A DNA stretch of 64,000 bases from Ceratothoa steindachneri. Taxonomy: Eukaryota > Arthropoda > Malacostraca > Isopoda > Cymothoidae. Numbering within the stretch: position 1 is the stretch's first letter; the number at the start of each line of letters is the position of its first letter. The stretch spans positions 203,226,239-203,290,238 of the forward strand of contig OZ018325.1 in NCBI GenBank assembly GCA_963969495.1. The letters are read 5' to 3'. Positions 12,054-22,910 of the stretch are shown piece after piece. A model generated the notes under the pieces. It did no database searches, was not told where the DNA came from, and saw only the letters and a program-made list of their open reading frames with translations. A program made the position numbers and the translations under genes.

Positions 12054-13141
12054 GGAATAAGTTAAATATATTTTTTTAGCCATTTGTTCAACAATCACAA
12101 TAAGATTTTCCTTCAATAGCATTCTTCAATGCAATAGATCTTTACAGATTACCTTTCTATCGACTAAAGAAATACTTAAGAGGACAGGTGGGTCTTCAAG
12201 ATACGCTTGGAAGCTAAAGGAGATTGACAAGGGTATAGCAACCGACATGCCCACGTTTTAGGGACAAGTATGGAGAAAGGTCAATCACCCATGTAGCATA
12301 AACCAATACAAGAACAAAATGTAGAGGGCAGATCCAAAACAAAGGGGTTTTGGGATAGGCTCAGTGAGCAAGAAAGGTAAGATGTAGTTCAATTGTTTAA
12401 GATTTTATAGATAAGGAAGACTATGCAAGCATTCTGTATCAAATGGACAACCATTGCAGTTAAAGGAACAGGGATCGGTTGCACGAGAGAAAGTTGGAGG
12501 ATTTTGTGCGGTTTTTTTTTTAAAGGAGCGGTCTCACCTGGCGGTAGCGAGAGGGTTCGAAGGCGGTTACAGTAGTTGAGGAGGGAGGTGACGAAAACAT
12601 CACTGGCAATCTCGAAACTAATGCAATCAAAGTGGGAGCGAATACGGCTAAGCTCACGGAGAAAGCAGAGAGAGGATTTTCAGACATAAGCAAAATGGGC
12701 TTTGCGAGAGAACTGACTATCAAAATTGATCCCTAAATTTCTATCATTGTTGGAAAAAGGAAATGAGTAGCCTACAAAGTTTAGGGAAAGAAGCAATTGT
12801 ACCACAGTGAGCCATATATGATGGAGTAATCGACAATAAGACTTCAGTTATGCCTTGACCGAGTCGCAAAGGTGTCCGAGAACCATTCACTAATGATGTT
12901 TTACTCGAATAGAAGATTTCAAAGAGTCTTAGCGAAAGAGCCGGAGCAGAAGGAGAGGCATAGTTGCTTGTCATCAGCTTAGAAATGGCATGATAGACAG
13001 AGAGTAATGCGAAGGGAAAGAATATAGATACGAGACAGAAGCGAAACAAGATCATGGCCTTGAGGAACTACATAAACTAGCTCCGGAATGAGATAAATGT
13101 AGTTTTTCAGCCAATTGTTCAATAGTTACAATCGGATTTTC
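12054..13141 (-). pseudogene. LINE ORF2 relic (L2/CR1-like reverse transcriptase, 3' half)
   Basis: Reading the - strand across several frames gives, in order: VPQGHDL... (RT motif before the active site, about 13060); HF-stop-ADDKQL at about 12970-12985, the RT active-site box in which the tyrosine codon has become TAA (12979-12981) while ADD remains; a thumb segment DRNLGINFDSQFSRKAHF; then LNYCNRL (about 12550-12740); and a tail ending VPKTW...LKTHLS near 12180-12260. This order matches the C-terminal half of L2/CR1-type ORF2. Multiple stops and frameshifts make it non-functional. The block is bounded by imperfect 57-bp direct repeats (12054-12110 and 13085-13141, 46 of 57 identical). Confidence 0.75.
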
Positions 13142-13149
13142 TCCCACTG

Positions 13150-13850
13150 ATATTTTTCAAATATCTTGATAAAATTCCAATGATCTTCTTGATTGAGGTT
13201 CATCTTTGAGACTAACATTTGAGAGTGCTGATCAGACCCCTCTGCCGGCTCCTAGACAACCAATTCTCAATCTAGTCCATACATTTAGGGGGGAGGTTAG
13301 TTTATCGAACGCCTTTTGAAAGTGCAAATAAATTATGTTCACCGTCCGAAAACAGCCTTATTCTCCCCTGATGTCGTGGAGAATCTCTAGCAATTAGTTA
13401 AGCATGTCCGTTTCCTACGGCATCCATGCTGGAGAGGTTTGACATGAAAGAGCCAATTTAGGTGCATGGGATCCTATCTCTAATGAGTTCCTCTAACACC
13501 TTTCACAATAATGGCCTCAAATTCATCAGTCTGTAGATGTCTGCACAAATGGGGCTCTCTTTATTATGCATTGGAGTGACAAAGGCCATCCATTGAATCT
13601 CGCTGCTGTCCAGGGACGCGAAGATATATCTAGACACGCGGCAAGCAGGCATCAGGATTGGGATTAACTGTCTAAGCCGGGCTGCTCCCCCCCCCCATCT
13701 ACCTGGGGCGGAGGGAGGGGGGTATACTATTGATTCAGTGTCTCGAAACTCTTCTGATCTCAAAAACGATTGAGATGCTGTGGTGATCTGATGGATACTC
13801 AAAGTGTAGGTGGTCAAGCAGAAACCCGCAAACTGTGACAACTTTTGAAA
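13150..13850 (-). pseudogene. LINE ORF2 relic (reverse transcriptase, N-terminal part)
   Basis: On the - strand, AFVTPMHNKES...ADIYRLMNLRPLL at about 13500-13600 matches the RT start (A.VTPI.K.G....NYRPISL). It is followed by KVLEELIRDRI and, after frameshifts, by a CLTN... segment and IIYLHFQKAFDKL near 13300-13350 (RT motif ending KAFDKV). Stops and frameshifts are frequent. A run of C residues near 13688 interrupts the frame upstream. It may be the 5' part of the same or a different LINE as the block at 12054-13141. Confidence 0.7.
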
Positions 13851-15310
13851 AATGATAAAGCATGAATGTAATGTAATCGCTCTAATCTGCTCCAGGGATT
13901 ATATGCACTATGCTAGAGCGAGTTACCAATGTCCTAAAGCTCAAGTAACACACTAAATATTTTACGAATAAATATATTTTTTTAAGTCTAGTAAACCTTT
14001 AAAACTCCTGATTTTTATTGCCTATATGCTGGTGAAAGATCATGTATATGTATAGTATAGGTTAATAATCCGAAGTAGGGACGCTTAGAAACCACAAAAT
14101 TTGTGTTTCTGTCCCAAATTTTCCCATATTTGTAGATACCCATTAGATAGATACCAACGATGCGAATCATTGGTTAACTCAGCACTCCAAAGCAAAACTT
14201 TCTCCTTTATTTACCTGGAATCCGAATTCAAGTCAGAAAAACAATTCGTTTAAGGAAAACATATTCGCCTCATAACTGTGTTAAAATTTCCCTAAGCTGT
14301 TTGTCCTTCATTCACTGTTATAAGTAAGTTGTATTTTCAGTGATGTTTTGTGAATTTTATTGTCTTGTCAGATATCAAAGTGCAGGGAACCACTTTTTGT
14401 TAGCAAATAAAAACCTGAAATGACTAACCGATCAAGTAATGGAAGCCAATTTTTAACAGTTAAGTTAGTGGGGTTATGTAATCTCATTAGGATAGGGGTA
14501 ATTAGATATGTTAAGGTATTCGAAGCCATTTAACGTTTAACGAAGGACAAAGGTACACTTTTGAAGTTTCTGTGGTATTAAAAAGTAATAATCGACCGCA
14601 AATATGGGCTAGACCTATGGTAATTATAACTGGTGAAACGGCCGGAGCTACTTTAAGCTACAACTCGACTTCTCTTATCCTTACTCGAGTATTCTAGATT
14701 TCATGCAGTTCCAGTATCATTCAGTATTGCCTTTATGTCGCTCTGGTAACACTCTACAACAGGCAATTGGATATAATAAGGTAGAAAATGGATAGTAGAG
14801 TAGGTTATACTGTGAGAGAGGGAATAGTGCTGAAGTTTTTTTGAAAAAGATAGAAAAGAAAGAAGTTAGATAGAGTTACAAAAATTGTTCCCTGGTGAAA
14901 GGGTATCTCTGGCTTGTAAATTGGAATTTTCTGAGAATAATTATAGGTAAAAAGAGAGAGTTGTAGGTCCCTGGTGAAAGAGTAGCTGTAGACAGAGTTC
15001 CAATTTATATGTAAAAAGACGACAAGAATGAGAAATTCTAAAGTTAGGTTAAGGTTGACTTCCTTAACGATGCTAACATCTAGTTCATAACTTGTCCAAT
15101 TAAATATTTACGTTTTAGTGAAACAATTGTAGGCCAAACTAGCAATAAAATGTTATTATTAACTTTACTTCCAAATTCTTATAATGTGACAATTCTCCTA
15201 AAATTGATCGGGGTGGATTATAATTAGGTTCTGTAATTCTCAATTTCATGAACCGTAATGAAAAATCAACAGGTTTATCGGTTTTAAGTTATTTTAATCT
15301 CAGCATAAGA
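13851..15310. other. AT-rich intergenic, no gene recognised
   Basis: No open frame of note and no repeats of period above two were seen in this 1.46-kb stretch. Confidence 0.6.
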
Positions 15311-15318
15311 TATTTTCC

Positions 15319-16046
15319 TGGATCGAGTAAAGATAGCCTTCCCCCCATTTTACCAAGTAAAGATCATCCCTTCCAAAGTTACACTAGTAAAGCTAATCCC
15401 TCCCAAGAATAAAAAAAACTGTTACAGTATTTATTTAGGAACATATTTGTTAGAAAGTTTATTTTAAAACAATTAAAAATTGTAAACTTTGTAGAACTCT
15501 AGAAATTAAATTTTACTAACTTAATTAAAACGGTATTGGCCTACAATCCTATCGCAAAAATCATTGAAAACATTGTATTTATGTCTTTCAAGACTCATAA
15601 GTTCCTGTAGATAAGAGTTTAGCATTTCTCTCTTACATCCTCGCATTCGTTTAATTCTTAGTTTATGCTTATTCCAGTAGCTTTAAAATGACGATGTCAT
15701 AACCTCATATACTTTCCATTTTACCAAGTAAAGGTCGTCCCTCCCCCAATTAACCAAGTAAAGTTAATCCCTCCCCAAATTAACCAAGTAAAGTTAATCC
15801 CTCCCCACTTAAGCAAGTAAAGTTAATCCCTCCCCACTTAAGCAAGTAAATTTAATCCTTCCCCCAATTAACCAAGTAAAGTTAATCCCTCTACCAATTA
15901 ACTAAGTATAGTTAATCCCTCTTCCAATTAACCAAGTAAAGTTAATCCCTCCCCCAATTAACCAAGTGAAGTTAATCCGTCCCCCAATTAACCAAGTAAA
16001 GTTAATCCCTCCTTTGTGTCTTAGGATGAAATATCTTTACTTGATC
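15319..16046. mobile_element. Terminal-inverted-repeat element, copy 1 (728 bp, 8-bp TSD)
   Basis: Starts TGGATCGAGTAAAGATAG and ends ATATCTTTACTTGATC, so the termini are inverted repeats of GGATCAAGTAAAGATA. It is flanked by the 8-bp duplication TATTTTCC (15311-15318 and 16047-16054). The central region (about 15415-15710) is closely similar to the element at 50525-51012. No coding capacity was found. It differs from the other copy mainly by an expanded internal tandem array (15716-16015). The TIR plus 8-bp duplication fits a non-autonomous DNA transposon. The superfamily is uncertain, because the terminal GGATC is not the CA-type end usual for hAT. Confidence 0.88.
15716..16015 (+). repeat. 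Internal array of about 10 x 29-30-bp units
   Basis: Tandem units of about 29-30 bp built on AACCAAGTAAAGTTAATCCC. The unit resembles the element's own terminal repeat (GGATCAAGTAAAGATA.TCCCTCC). Copy 2 of the element carries only two such units at 50928-50978. Confidence 0.92.
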
Positions 16047-16054
16047 TATTTTCC

Positions 16055-17455
16055 TCATGTTTTCATGGCATCTCTTACCCACGTAAGAGGATACTAGGTG
16101 CAAGATGGGCAACCATGCTTAGGTTACCATCTAAGGAATTGCTTGCCTTCCTAGCCCTGAGGCCTCTTTTGCGGATCTCACCTTACAGGCGTTTGGCAAG
16201 AAATGCCCTCGTTGTTCTCCGCTTCTTTGTTTTAATAACGAAAACAATCATGTTTTTTTCCCAAATTTAAAGCCGATAATGTCAAATCAGTAACATTTTT
16301 TTCTATAATAAGATCTATCCTTGGTGAACACCACTGCTCATGCGTCTCCACTCTAATCAACTTCCGTTACTTACACTCCACTTCATCTACTTACCCGCAC
16401 GCCTTATGCAGCGTTCCAAGCCCGGCAATTTTCTGTAGCAAGTCTTTATTCGACACTGTGCCAAAAGCTTGGACGAGTCGAATGTATCGTTCCAGTGCCA
16501 AAATCTAGGGTTGATGAGTTTGAGTACATCAATATTATCATTTCTTATTCTTATCACTACTTTTTCTATTTCGCATCTTTATTTTCTACCTGCTTACTTT
16601 ATTTATCATACTTCTCAACCTCTGGATAGTCCCAGCTAGGGGTAGAAAAGGGTGTTGAACTCTTATAAAATGTTCCAGTGAACGAAAGTTACTTGTGGAA
16701 TAGTACAAGCAACCTAGTACTAGAGCAGCTCAGGCGTTAGTACTCAGGTTCACCTAACGGCAAAACAGAAGCGGAGCAGACAAGGGATAGAGCTAAGTAA
16801 GAAAAGGAGAGAAAGGGATAGCAGTTGTATTATTTTTTTTCTACACACTCATCTGGTAGACGCAAACTAGGGCTTAGCTGCCGAAAACAAAATAAAATGT
16901 TAACAAATATATTTATACTAAAAATAATAAGTCCTAAATAAAGTAACATAACCACAGCAACAAAACTACATGCAAATAAAACAAGACGATGCCTTAGTTC
17001 CCCAGGGGTGGTTCCTTTCCCTCAAGGACTTAACGAAGCAACAAATAAGATTAAAAAAATATTTCCAAAGGCACTTAACGTACTCTGTGTCTTCATGGAG
17101 TCTAATCTCCTGTAACAAGCTGTATATTACAACCATTTCTGCCGTGAAGACAGAGGACACGCAGGAAATGTCTCAATAGCCTCAAACAACGGGAAAGTAG
17201 AATGGAAGGCACTCCTGTCTCCACTCTCTTCGAATATGGAACATTCTGTGTATATTGGCACGGAAGCAGTGTGCCAAGATGCATGCCCCGAGAAATGCGA
17301 ACGCAATATTCCTGGCGTCTAGAAGCTTTGGTAGCAGCGGCGTGTCAACAAACTTTAAAATGTGGTATCTTCCAGAGTGGTGTCCTGGCCAGAATCATCG
17401 GCACCACTGTAGTAGTTTGGTTGTCCGCTTCCCCTCCCCTATGTCTAATCCCTTT
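16055..17455. other. Intergenic, no gene recognised
   Basis: A few short open frames (16966-17284) without motifs. A CT-rich/T-rich stretch ends near 17467 in TTTTTTCAG, listed with the next feature. Confidence 0.55.
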
Positions 17456-18199
17456 CTTCTTTTTTCAGAATGTGTGTGTGGATCGCGTGATCGCCGTCTT
17501 TGCTTTGCGTGGGGGGGACTCGATAGACCTCTATCGTGCTCCCCCATTCATCTCTATTTTCTTTTTAGGTGGATTATTTCAGCTAATAATATTTTTGTTT
17601 AGTAATAGTTTGGAAGTCATTAGTTGTGACTGAAGAAGGAACAGCCACCTGGACTGAAAATAGGTAAGTGAAAATTGTGTGAGAGTGGGTATGGTTGAAT
17701 GTGTTAGGAGTAAAGATGTTTGAGTGTGGCAGTGAATCAGTGACTGAATGTGCCTTCTCTTTTCCAGTTCTGTTGTACTGATCGTCGGCGACATCTCGCT
17801 TTTGGAGACGGCTGATGCCAATCTTGACTCTCGTGTGTCAGTAAGGGGACGTTTTTTTGAAGCATGAGTCTCAAGCTGCCTCCAAGTCGTCTATGTATCG
17901 ATTGGAGCCAGAGCCCTCCCACTTTCCGCTTTTGACTGAAACCACCACGTCCCCATTCTTGAGTGCGGATCATTTCGCCTTGGCTAGAGCTGGACTCCCA
18001 GTCCCTTGCGAAAAAGGAACCTCCCTTCCCTTAAGAAAGCAAGCCCGCCTCCCTGTTCCAATCCCCCCTACCACCAGTAATAGCGTTCCCTGATATCTTT
18101 GTTGTAAATAGCTATTTGCTTGCGTGGCCAAGATCTATATGTAAGGCCTTTTGTATAAATATATACGTGTGGTTGTTGGCCAGAGTATTGTAAGGCTAA

Positions 18200-18241
<42 letters not shown>

Positions 18242-18321
18242 ATTGTATTTTTGGTTTAGGCTGAGGGTTGTATTATATTTTAGGTTGTAATGTTATGCTA
18301 TATTTACTGTTTCTAAATAAA
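17456..18321 (+). other. Candidate 3' exons of a transcript or LTR-like 3' end
   Basis: Possible acceptor TTTCAG near 17467 and a strong donor ATAG|GTAAGTG with intron start at 17664. An acceptor TTTCCAG ends at 17767. An AATAAA poly(A) signal is at 18316-18321, following a (TA)n run at 18201-18235 and repeated TTTTAGGTTGTA-like sequence. The frame 17857-18093 is Ser/Pro-rich and shows no domain. It could be a non-coding transcript end, a retroelement 3' end, or chance signals. No gene was identified. Confidence 0.25.
18201..18235. repeat. (TA)n microsatellite
   Basis: Short TA array of about 35 bp followed by TGTGTG. Confidence 0.9.
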
Positions 18322-21300
18322 ATTAGAAAATAGACTCTCTCCTCAATACCCTCTCCGTGAACCACTGAGCGGACCTTGTTGGGACAGCGGGAAAAGTTAG
18401 TTTGGAAGTTGCAAATCCGCAGTCACACCACCAGTCCAAGACATACATCGAAATTTGAAAAGTGTTTCCTTGCACTGGACCCGAAATATTTAGGGCCTTC
18501 GTGCGTTTCTCAGCAGGATAATCGTCATCGTGATTGAGAGCAGACAAGATGTGTGCCTTCATCGACTAGAGAAGACGCTTAATCTGAGAATACAAACGCA
18601 TTATGCAATAGGCACGACGTGATGAAAATGGCATCTTTATATTCTATAAGCAGGCTCTTTGTTAGAAATGTAGTCAAGCTTTGGCTGAATAGAAGAGCAT
18701 TAACCAAAGATAGTATAGTTCTATAAACACTATGTGTTGGACGCAAAAAAATGCCCATGGCCCGAGTACAAAAGACCCTAAGGCGGCGAATGTGCCTTTC
18801 ATTTGTGGCGTCTATGGAATACGAAGAACAAGGGATCTGAGCAAGTCCACCACGTCGATGCGAGCTCCATTTATGAAAAAGGTTTCGGGTGGTGTGAAGC
18901 CCACGACGGTGTCATTAGAGCAAGTGAACGATCTCGGCCTGGCAAAAGAAAGCAGAAACCGTTGCGTTTATTCAAAATGCGAGACGTGGTTAAGAAAGTA
19001 TTGTAACCAACGCTCTTGAGGAGGCATCTGATCCGCACCAAAAGCGATCGAAAAATCATCTACATAGAGCGTGGCGAGAACACCTGCTGGTATTATTAAC
19101 ATGATAGTGTTGATGTTTTCGGCAAAAGGGTGTGACAAATAGAACATTTCCCTACGGGTAACCCTCTTGCCATGCGGCTCGGAGCAAACTCCCTCGATCC
19201 GTCAACGAAATCAATGATTTCGTAAGACTTCAAACAGAAAAATGGGAGGCATCCACTTAGCCTCCATAAGATGAATGTCTAAATAAGCCCCTATCACCAC
19301 ATGGTGCTATCGACTGTCACTGAATAAAAAACGTGGTGAAATGCAGCTTTTAAAGAAAAAAGTCGCAGATAGCACTCTCCAATCGAAGCAGAGCATGCAA
19401 CGTAGTGTGCTATTGACAGAAGCTGCACTGTGCAGAGGAAAGTTGAGCTCCGTTGTCGAGGAAATAAGTTAATATTAGAAAGTTTCTCTACCAAGCTGCA
19501 GACGCAATGATTAGAGAAATTGGGCGAAAAACCAGCCGGGGTGGAGTCATCTCTTACTGCTTATGATAAACAAGCACGGTACAGTAGATAGTCGCCAGAA
19601 AGCTGTGAAAATACCATCTAACCAGATCATGTTGAAAAAAGCTAACAGAAAAACTAATCCTCGCTCACCTTCGTGTGGAAACATTGCGTATGGGATATTG
19701 TCTTGGGTGAGCGCAGGATCCGAGCAAGAAGAGAGACCGAAAGCCAACTCAATCAGCAATGACAAGTAATTGAAGGATTTTCCACTTCTGAAGGTGAATT
19801 CCATTATGTGGTTTTCACCGACCAAGAAACGTTCTTTGAATGCTGAAAGAGCAGAATCTCTGCTCGAAAATAAGGAGAAAGTGGTTGGAAAGGATTTCGT
19901 TAATGAAGAAGGGCCAAGAGATGGTGGTCTTGTCTTTCTGGAAAACGGAATGGGTGTCCCCTGACAACTTACCCCGAATCTTCTCATTGAGTGAAGACGT
20001 GTATGCTCACCATGAAGAGTAGCGATTGAGCTTCGAAACGGAACGTAGGCTGGCTATCGTCCAACGAAATTCATACGGAGTGAAATCGTTCGGGCAGCGC
20101 CAGTAAGGCTTAAAAGTTTATGGCTTCTCTTTCAGGGCAGTTTCACACTCAGCAGATCACTCAGGAAGAAAGTTGGCATGAATAATGGCCAGACTTTCTA
20201 AGATTGCAAGCCAAGACTGCGGCAATGAGGGTAACAAAGAACTTAACAGCCTCACTAACCGACCTAAAGCCATAAGCTGTTATAGAGAAGTCAGTCATTT
20301 CCTTGAAAGTGGACCAACGTTCTCAATTCAAGCACCAGGGAGGTGGCTTTTCGAACGACAGTGGCCCCCAAAAGATATTTGTATTAAGTAGTCGCTACCT
20401 TGGAAGTTGTCGACTACCACCCATCAAAAGCCCGCGTAATTATCGGAAAAGCACATGGACAGTTCAAGTCAGGTAAATGTAGAGGTTTAAGACATTAATT
20501 ATGGAATTCTTTCACATTATTTCCATTAATATCGAAGGCATTGACCATTTATGTAAGGGGCTAGCCACAAAAATGGAACGTTTACTCCCCTCAGAGTGGG
20601 TGTTTTCCATTCAAGTCCCCACGAAGGCGAAGGTAACTTGGCAAATGTATTATGATTCCACGGAAATCTGCCATGTCGAAGCCAGCTGACGGTGTAATAT
20701 AAAGAGGTACAAAAGAATACCCCCTTTTCTTAGTGGAGCTGGATTGCTACAGCCTGAAGGAAGGAAGGTCTGGAGAGCCAAATTGGGCATCCACCTGTCC
20801 GGGCTCCATCCAACTGCGGTGTGGACGTGAAATCTTTATACCCGTAAAGGGGGACAGATGGAGGAACCGCACACAGCATGGCTTCCTGAAGACAGCTAAA
20901 AGAAAACAGGAGGACACAATCTTTCGTGACACGTCCCAATTATCATGAAAGCGGCGACAATTCTATCGAAATAATCTACCTTTTGAATCTATCTTTGAAG
21001 GAACAATCAGATCACTCTGAGAAAAAGGTGCTCACAAGTATGACTGTCGGTTCCTCGGATACCTCTGATAGCTATATGTATCGGTAAGCACCAGTGCCTC
21101 TACTAATTTTGAGAAGTTAGCAGAGAAGAGCCGGCTCGGCACGCGAGGCTTCTCTCTTTCGTGCCTTGAATCTTTTTGCCGCCATGGCGCTTTTCGAGTC
21201 GGCGTTTCTCCGTCTTTTAAAAGGATAGTACCACATGTAGCGTTTCTTCTAACTTCTCCCAAGGGCGATAGGGTCGAATACTCTCTGGTATTATCCTCAT

Positions 21301-21442
21301 TTATAGGAGGTGGGTAGCTTTCGAACTGCCAAGGCGGGAAGCCACAGCAATTTTCTCGGGAATCGCCTCGGTGGAGGACCGTGACCTCTCCGTTTTTGCG
21401 AATCTGCCACGCAGAAAGAAAAGGGGCCCATGGTTTTGGATG
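18322..21442. other. GC-richer block of broken reading frames, identity unknown
   Basis: Unlike its AT-rich surroundings, this block is closer to balanced in base composition. It carries many partly overlapping medium frames: on + 18732-19019, 19563-19964 (open apart from a stop at 19767), 20185-20391, 20501-20689 and 20733-20948; on - 19547-19987 and 21032-21262. The 19563-19964 frame contains charged protein-like stretches (AERAESLLENKEKVVGKDF). No domain was recognised. It is probably a decayed mobile or endogenous viral-like sequence, later split from 22911-24240 by the hAT insertion. Function is not assignable. Confidence 0.4.
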
Positions 21443-22910
21443 GAGAAGACCAGAGCTGGGCGTTGCGGCAACGAGTTGCGACTTTGCGACTTAGCCGCAC
21501 TATGAATTTAGAAGTCGCAAAGTCGAAAGTCGCAAACGTTTTGAAAAAGTCGGAATAAGCAAAGTCGCAACGCCAATTTTCCTGACTTTTGCCGAGACTT
21601 TGAACAGGAACAAAGACAACTTTTTGAAAGAAATTGCTGCGGCTGTTTTAAGCCAGTTTTAAAGCCTGATTTGGCTAAAAATGTCAACTTGAGTTGGTAA
21701 CAGCTAACTTTATTTTGATCTGATTTTTAACTTTCCTTTTACAATAAATCAAATTCTTCACATTATATGAGACTCACGTTACAGGAAACTACCTAAACGT
21801 ACACCCCAAAGGTTTGTCACTGAATTTTATTATAAATTAGTAAAATTACATACACTTTTCAGGCGTGAACCAAGTTTTAAACCTGTCTTGTCAGTTAAAA
21901 ACGTTCAAGAACGTGTTATGCCTTATGCCGTTAATCATGCGAATTAATCTCAAATCTCGTATTTTAATATGTGCTTATACTTTTCTTGTGGCTAAGACGA
22001 AAAAATTACTGTGAAGTGTAAGAAGTAATTAAAAGTAAAAATTGGACCATCGTACGTAGACTAGGCCTTGGTTTTAAATCTAAAGATCATATTGATATAG
22101 CCTATTAAGCCCACATAGTTTTATCTTCCTTTAAATGCATTAGGCCACCCTATGACCTTAGAAAATCTCGATTGTTCAGTAACTTAAACCGGTAAGGGTT
22201 AAGAGTGATGTCCTTCGCCGATCTGAATCTCTTATTTCATCATTTCTTTCTTTTCCGACGCCACCCTGCGAGTGTTTGTAGTATGGCCAGAAGCGCAGGA
22301 ACCCCAGGACTTGGTCGCTCACTCCTTTAACAAGTTGTTTGCTAGAGGCCCGGACAACCAGCAGCAGGATATGAGGGAGGTTCTAAGGAAGTCCATGGAG
22401 GAGTGAGTGCCCTCTAAAAGCGAGCTGGCCTGGTCCCTCTTTCCCTACAAGCACAGGAAGGTGAGGGTGGACTTATTCATTAAGTACAATACACCTCCCC
22501 TCCCCAGCTCTGCAGCTTTGGAGAGGCTATTCAGCATGGCGGGGACGCCTTGAGGGCCAAGAAGTCCTCCCTGGATGAAGTCAACTTTAAGAAACTTGTG
22601 TTCCTCAAAGGGACCATGGACCTCTTGGAGGAGAAGATGGGCCAGGAGGAAATGAAGGAGGAGGATGACCTGTAGATATTAGTTTAGGCTGTGTTTGAAC
22701 TAAAAAAAATATAAATATGTTTTTTTGCCTTATAAAAGCATGTTTCTGTTATCGCGCTAAAGTTTACTTTGTGATTTAGCAGAGTCGCACCAGGAATAAA
22801 TTCGCAGTCCCAAAGTCGCAAGTCGCACTGGGGGAGGGGGCCAACAATAGAGTCGCAAAGTCGCAGTCGCACCTGAAAAAATTAAAGTCGTGCCCAGATT
22901 TGGAGAAGAC
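21443..22910 (+). mobile_element. hAT-superfamily DNA transposon with 8-bp target duplication
   Basis: The element spans 21451-22902 (1,452 bp). It is flanked by perfect 8-bp duplications GAGAAGAC at 21443-21450 and 22903-22910. The termini are CAGAGCTGGGC and, inverted, CAAATCTGGGC (9 of 11 match), fitting hAT ends. Subterminal regions on both sides are packed with AAGTCGCAAAGTCGCA-like motifs in both orientations (21468-21570 and 22788-22875). Such repeats are typical hAT transposase-binding sites. The interior holds only the last part of a transposase gene (22278-22675), so the copy is internally deleted and non-autonomous. Confidence 0.92.
22278..22675 (+). pseudogene. hAT transposase C-terminal fragment
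   Basis: The reading frame starts VVWPEAQEPQDLV and continues to DLFIKYNTPLPSSAALERLF, then after a frameshift in a G-run (22540-22550) ALRAKKSSLDEVNF...KLVFLKG, ending EEDDL-stop at 22673-22675. The P.SSA..ERLFS.....LRAKKSSL.......L.FLKG pattern is the hAT C-terminal dimerisation domain. An in-frame TGA at 22404-22406 and the frameshift break the gene. The N-terminal catalytic part is missing. Confidence 0.88.

Noticed and set aside
20501..20689. ISINIEGIDHLCKGL resembling the start of a LINE endonuclease
   Set aside because: Only about 15 residues of similarity, and the following catalytic motif (QET) was not found.
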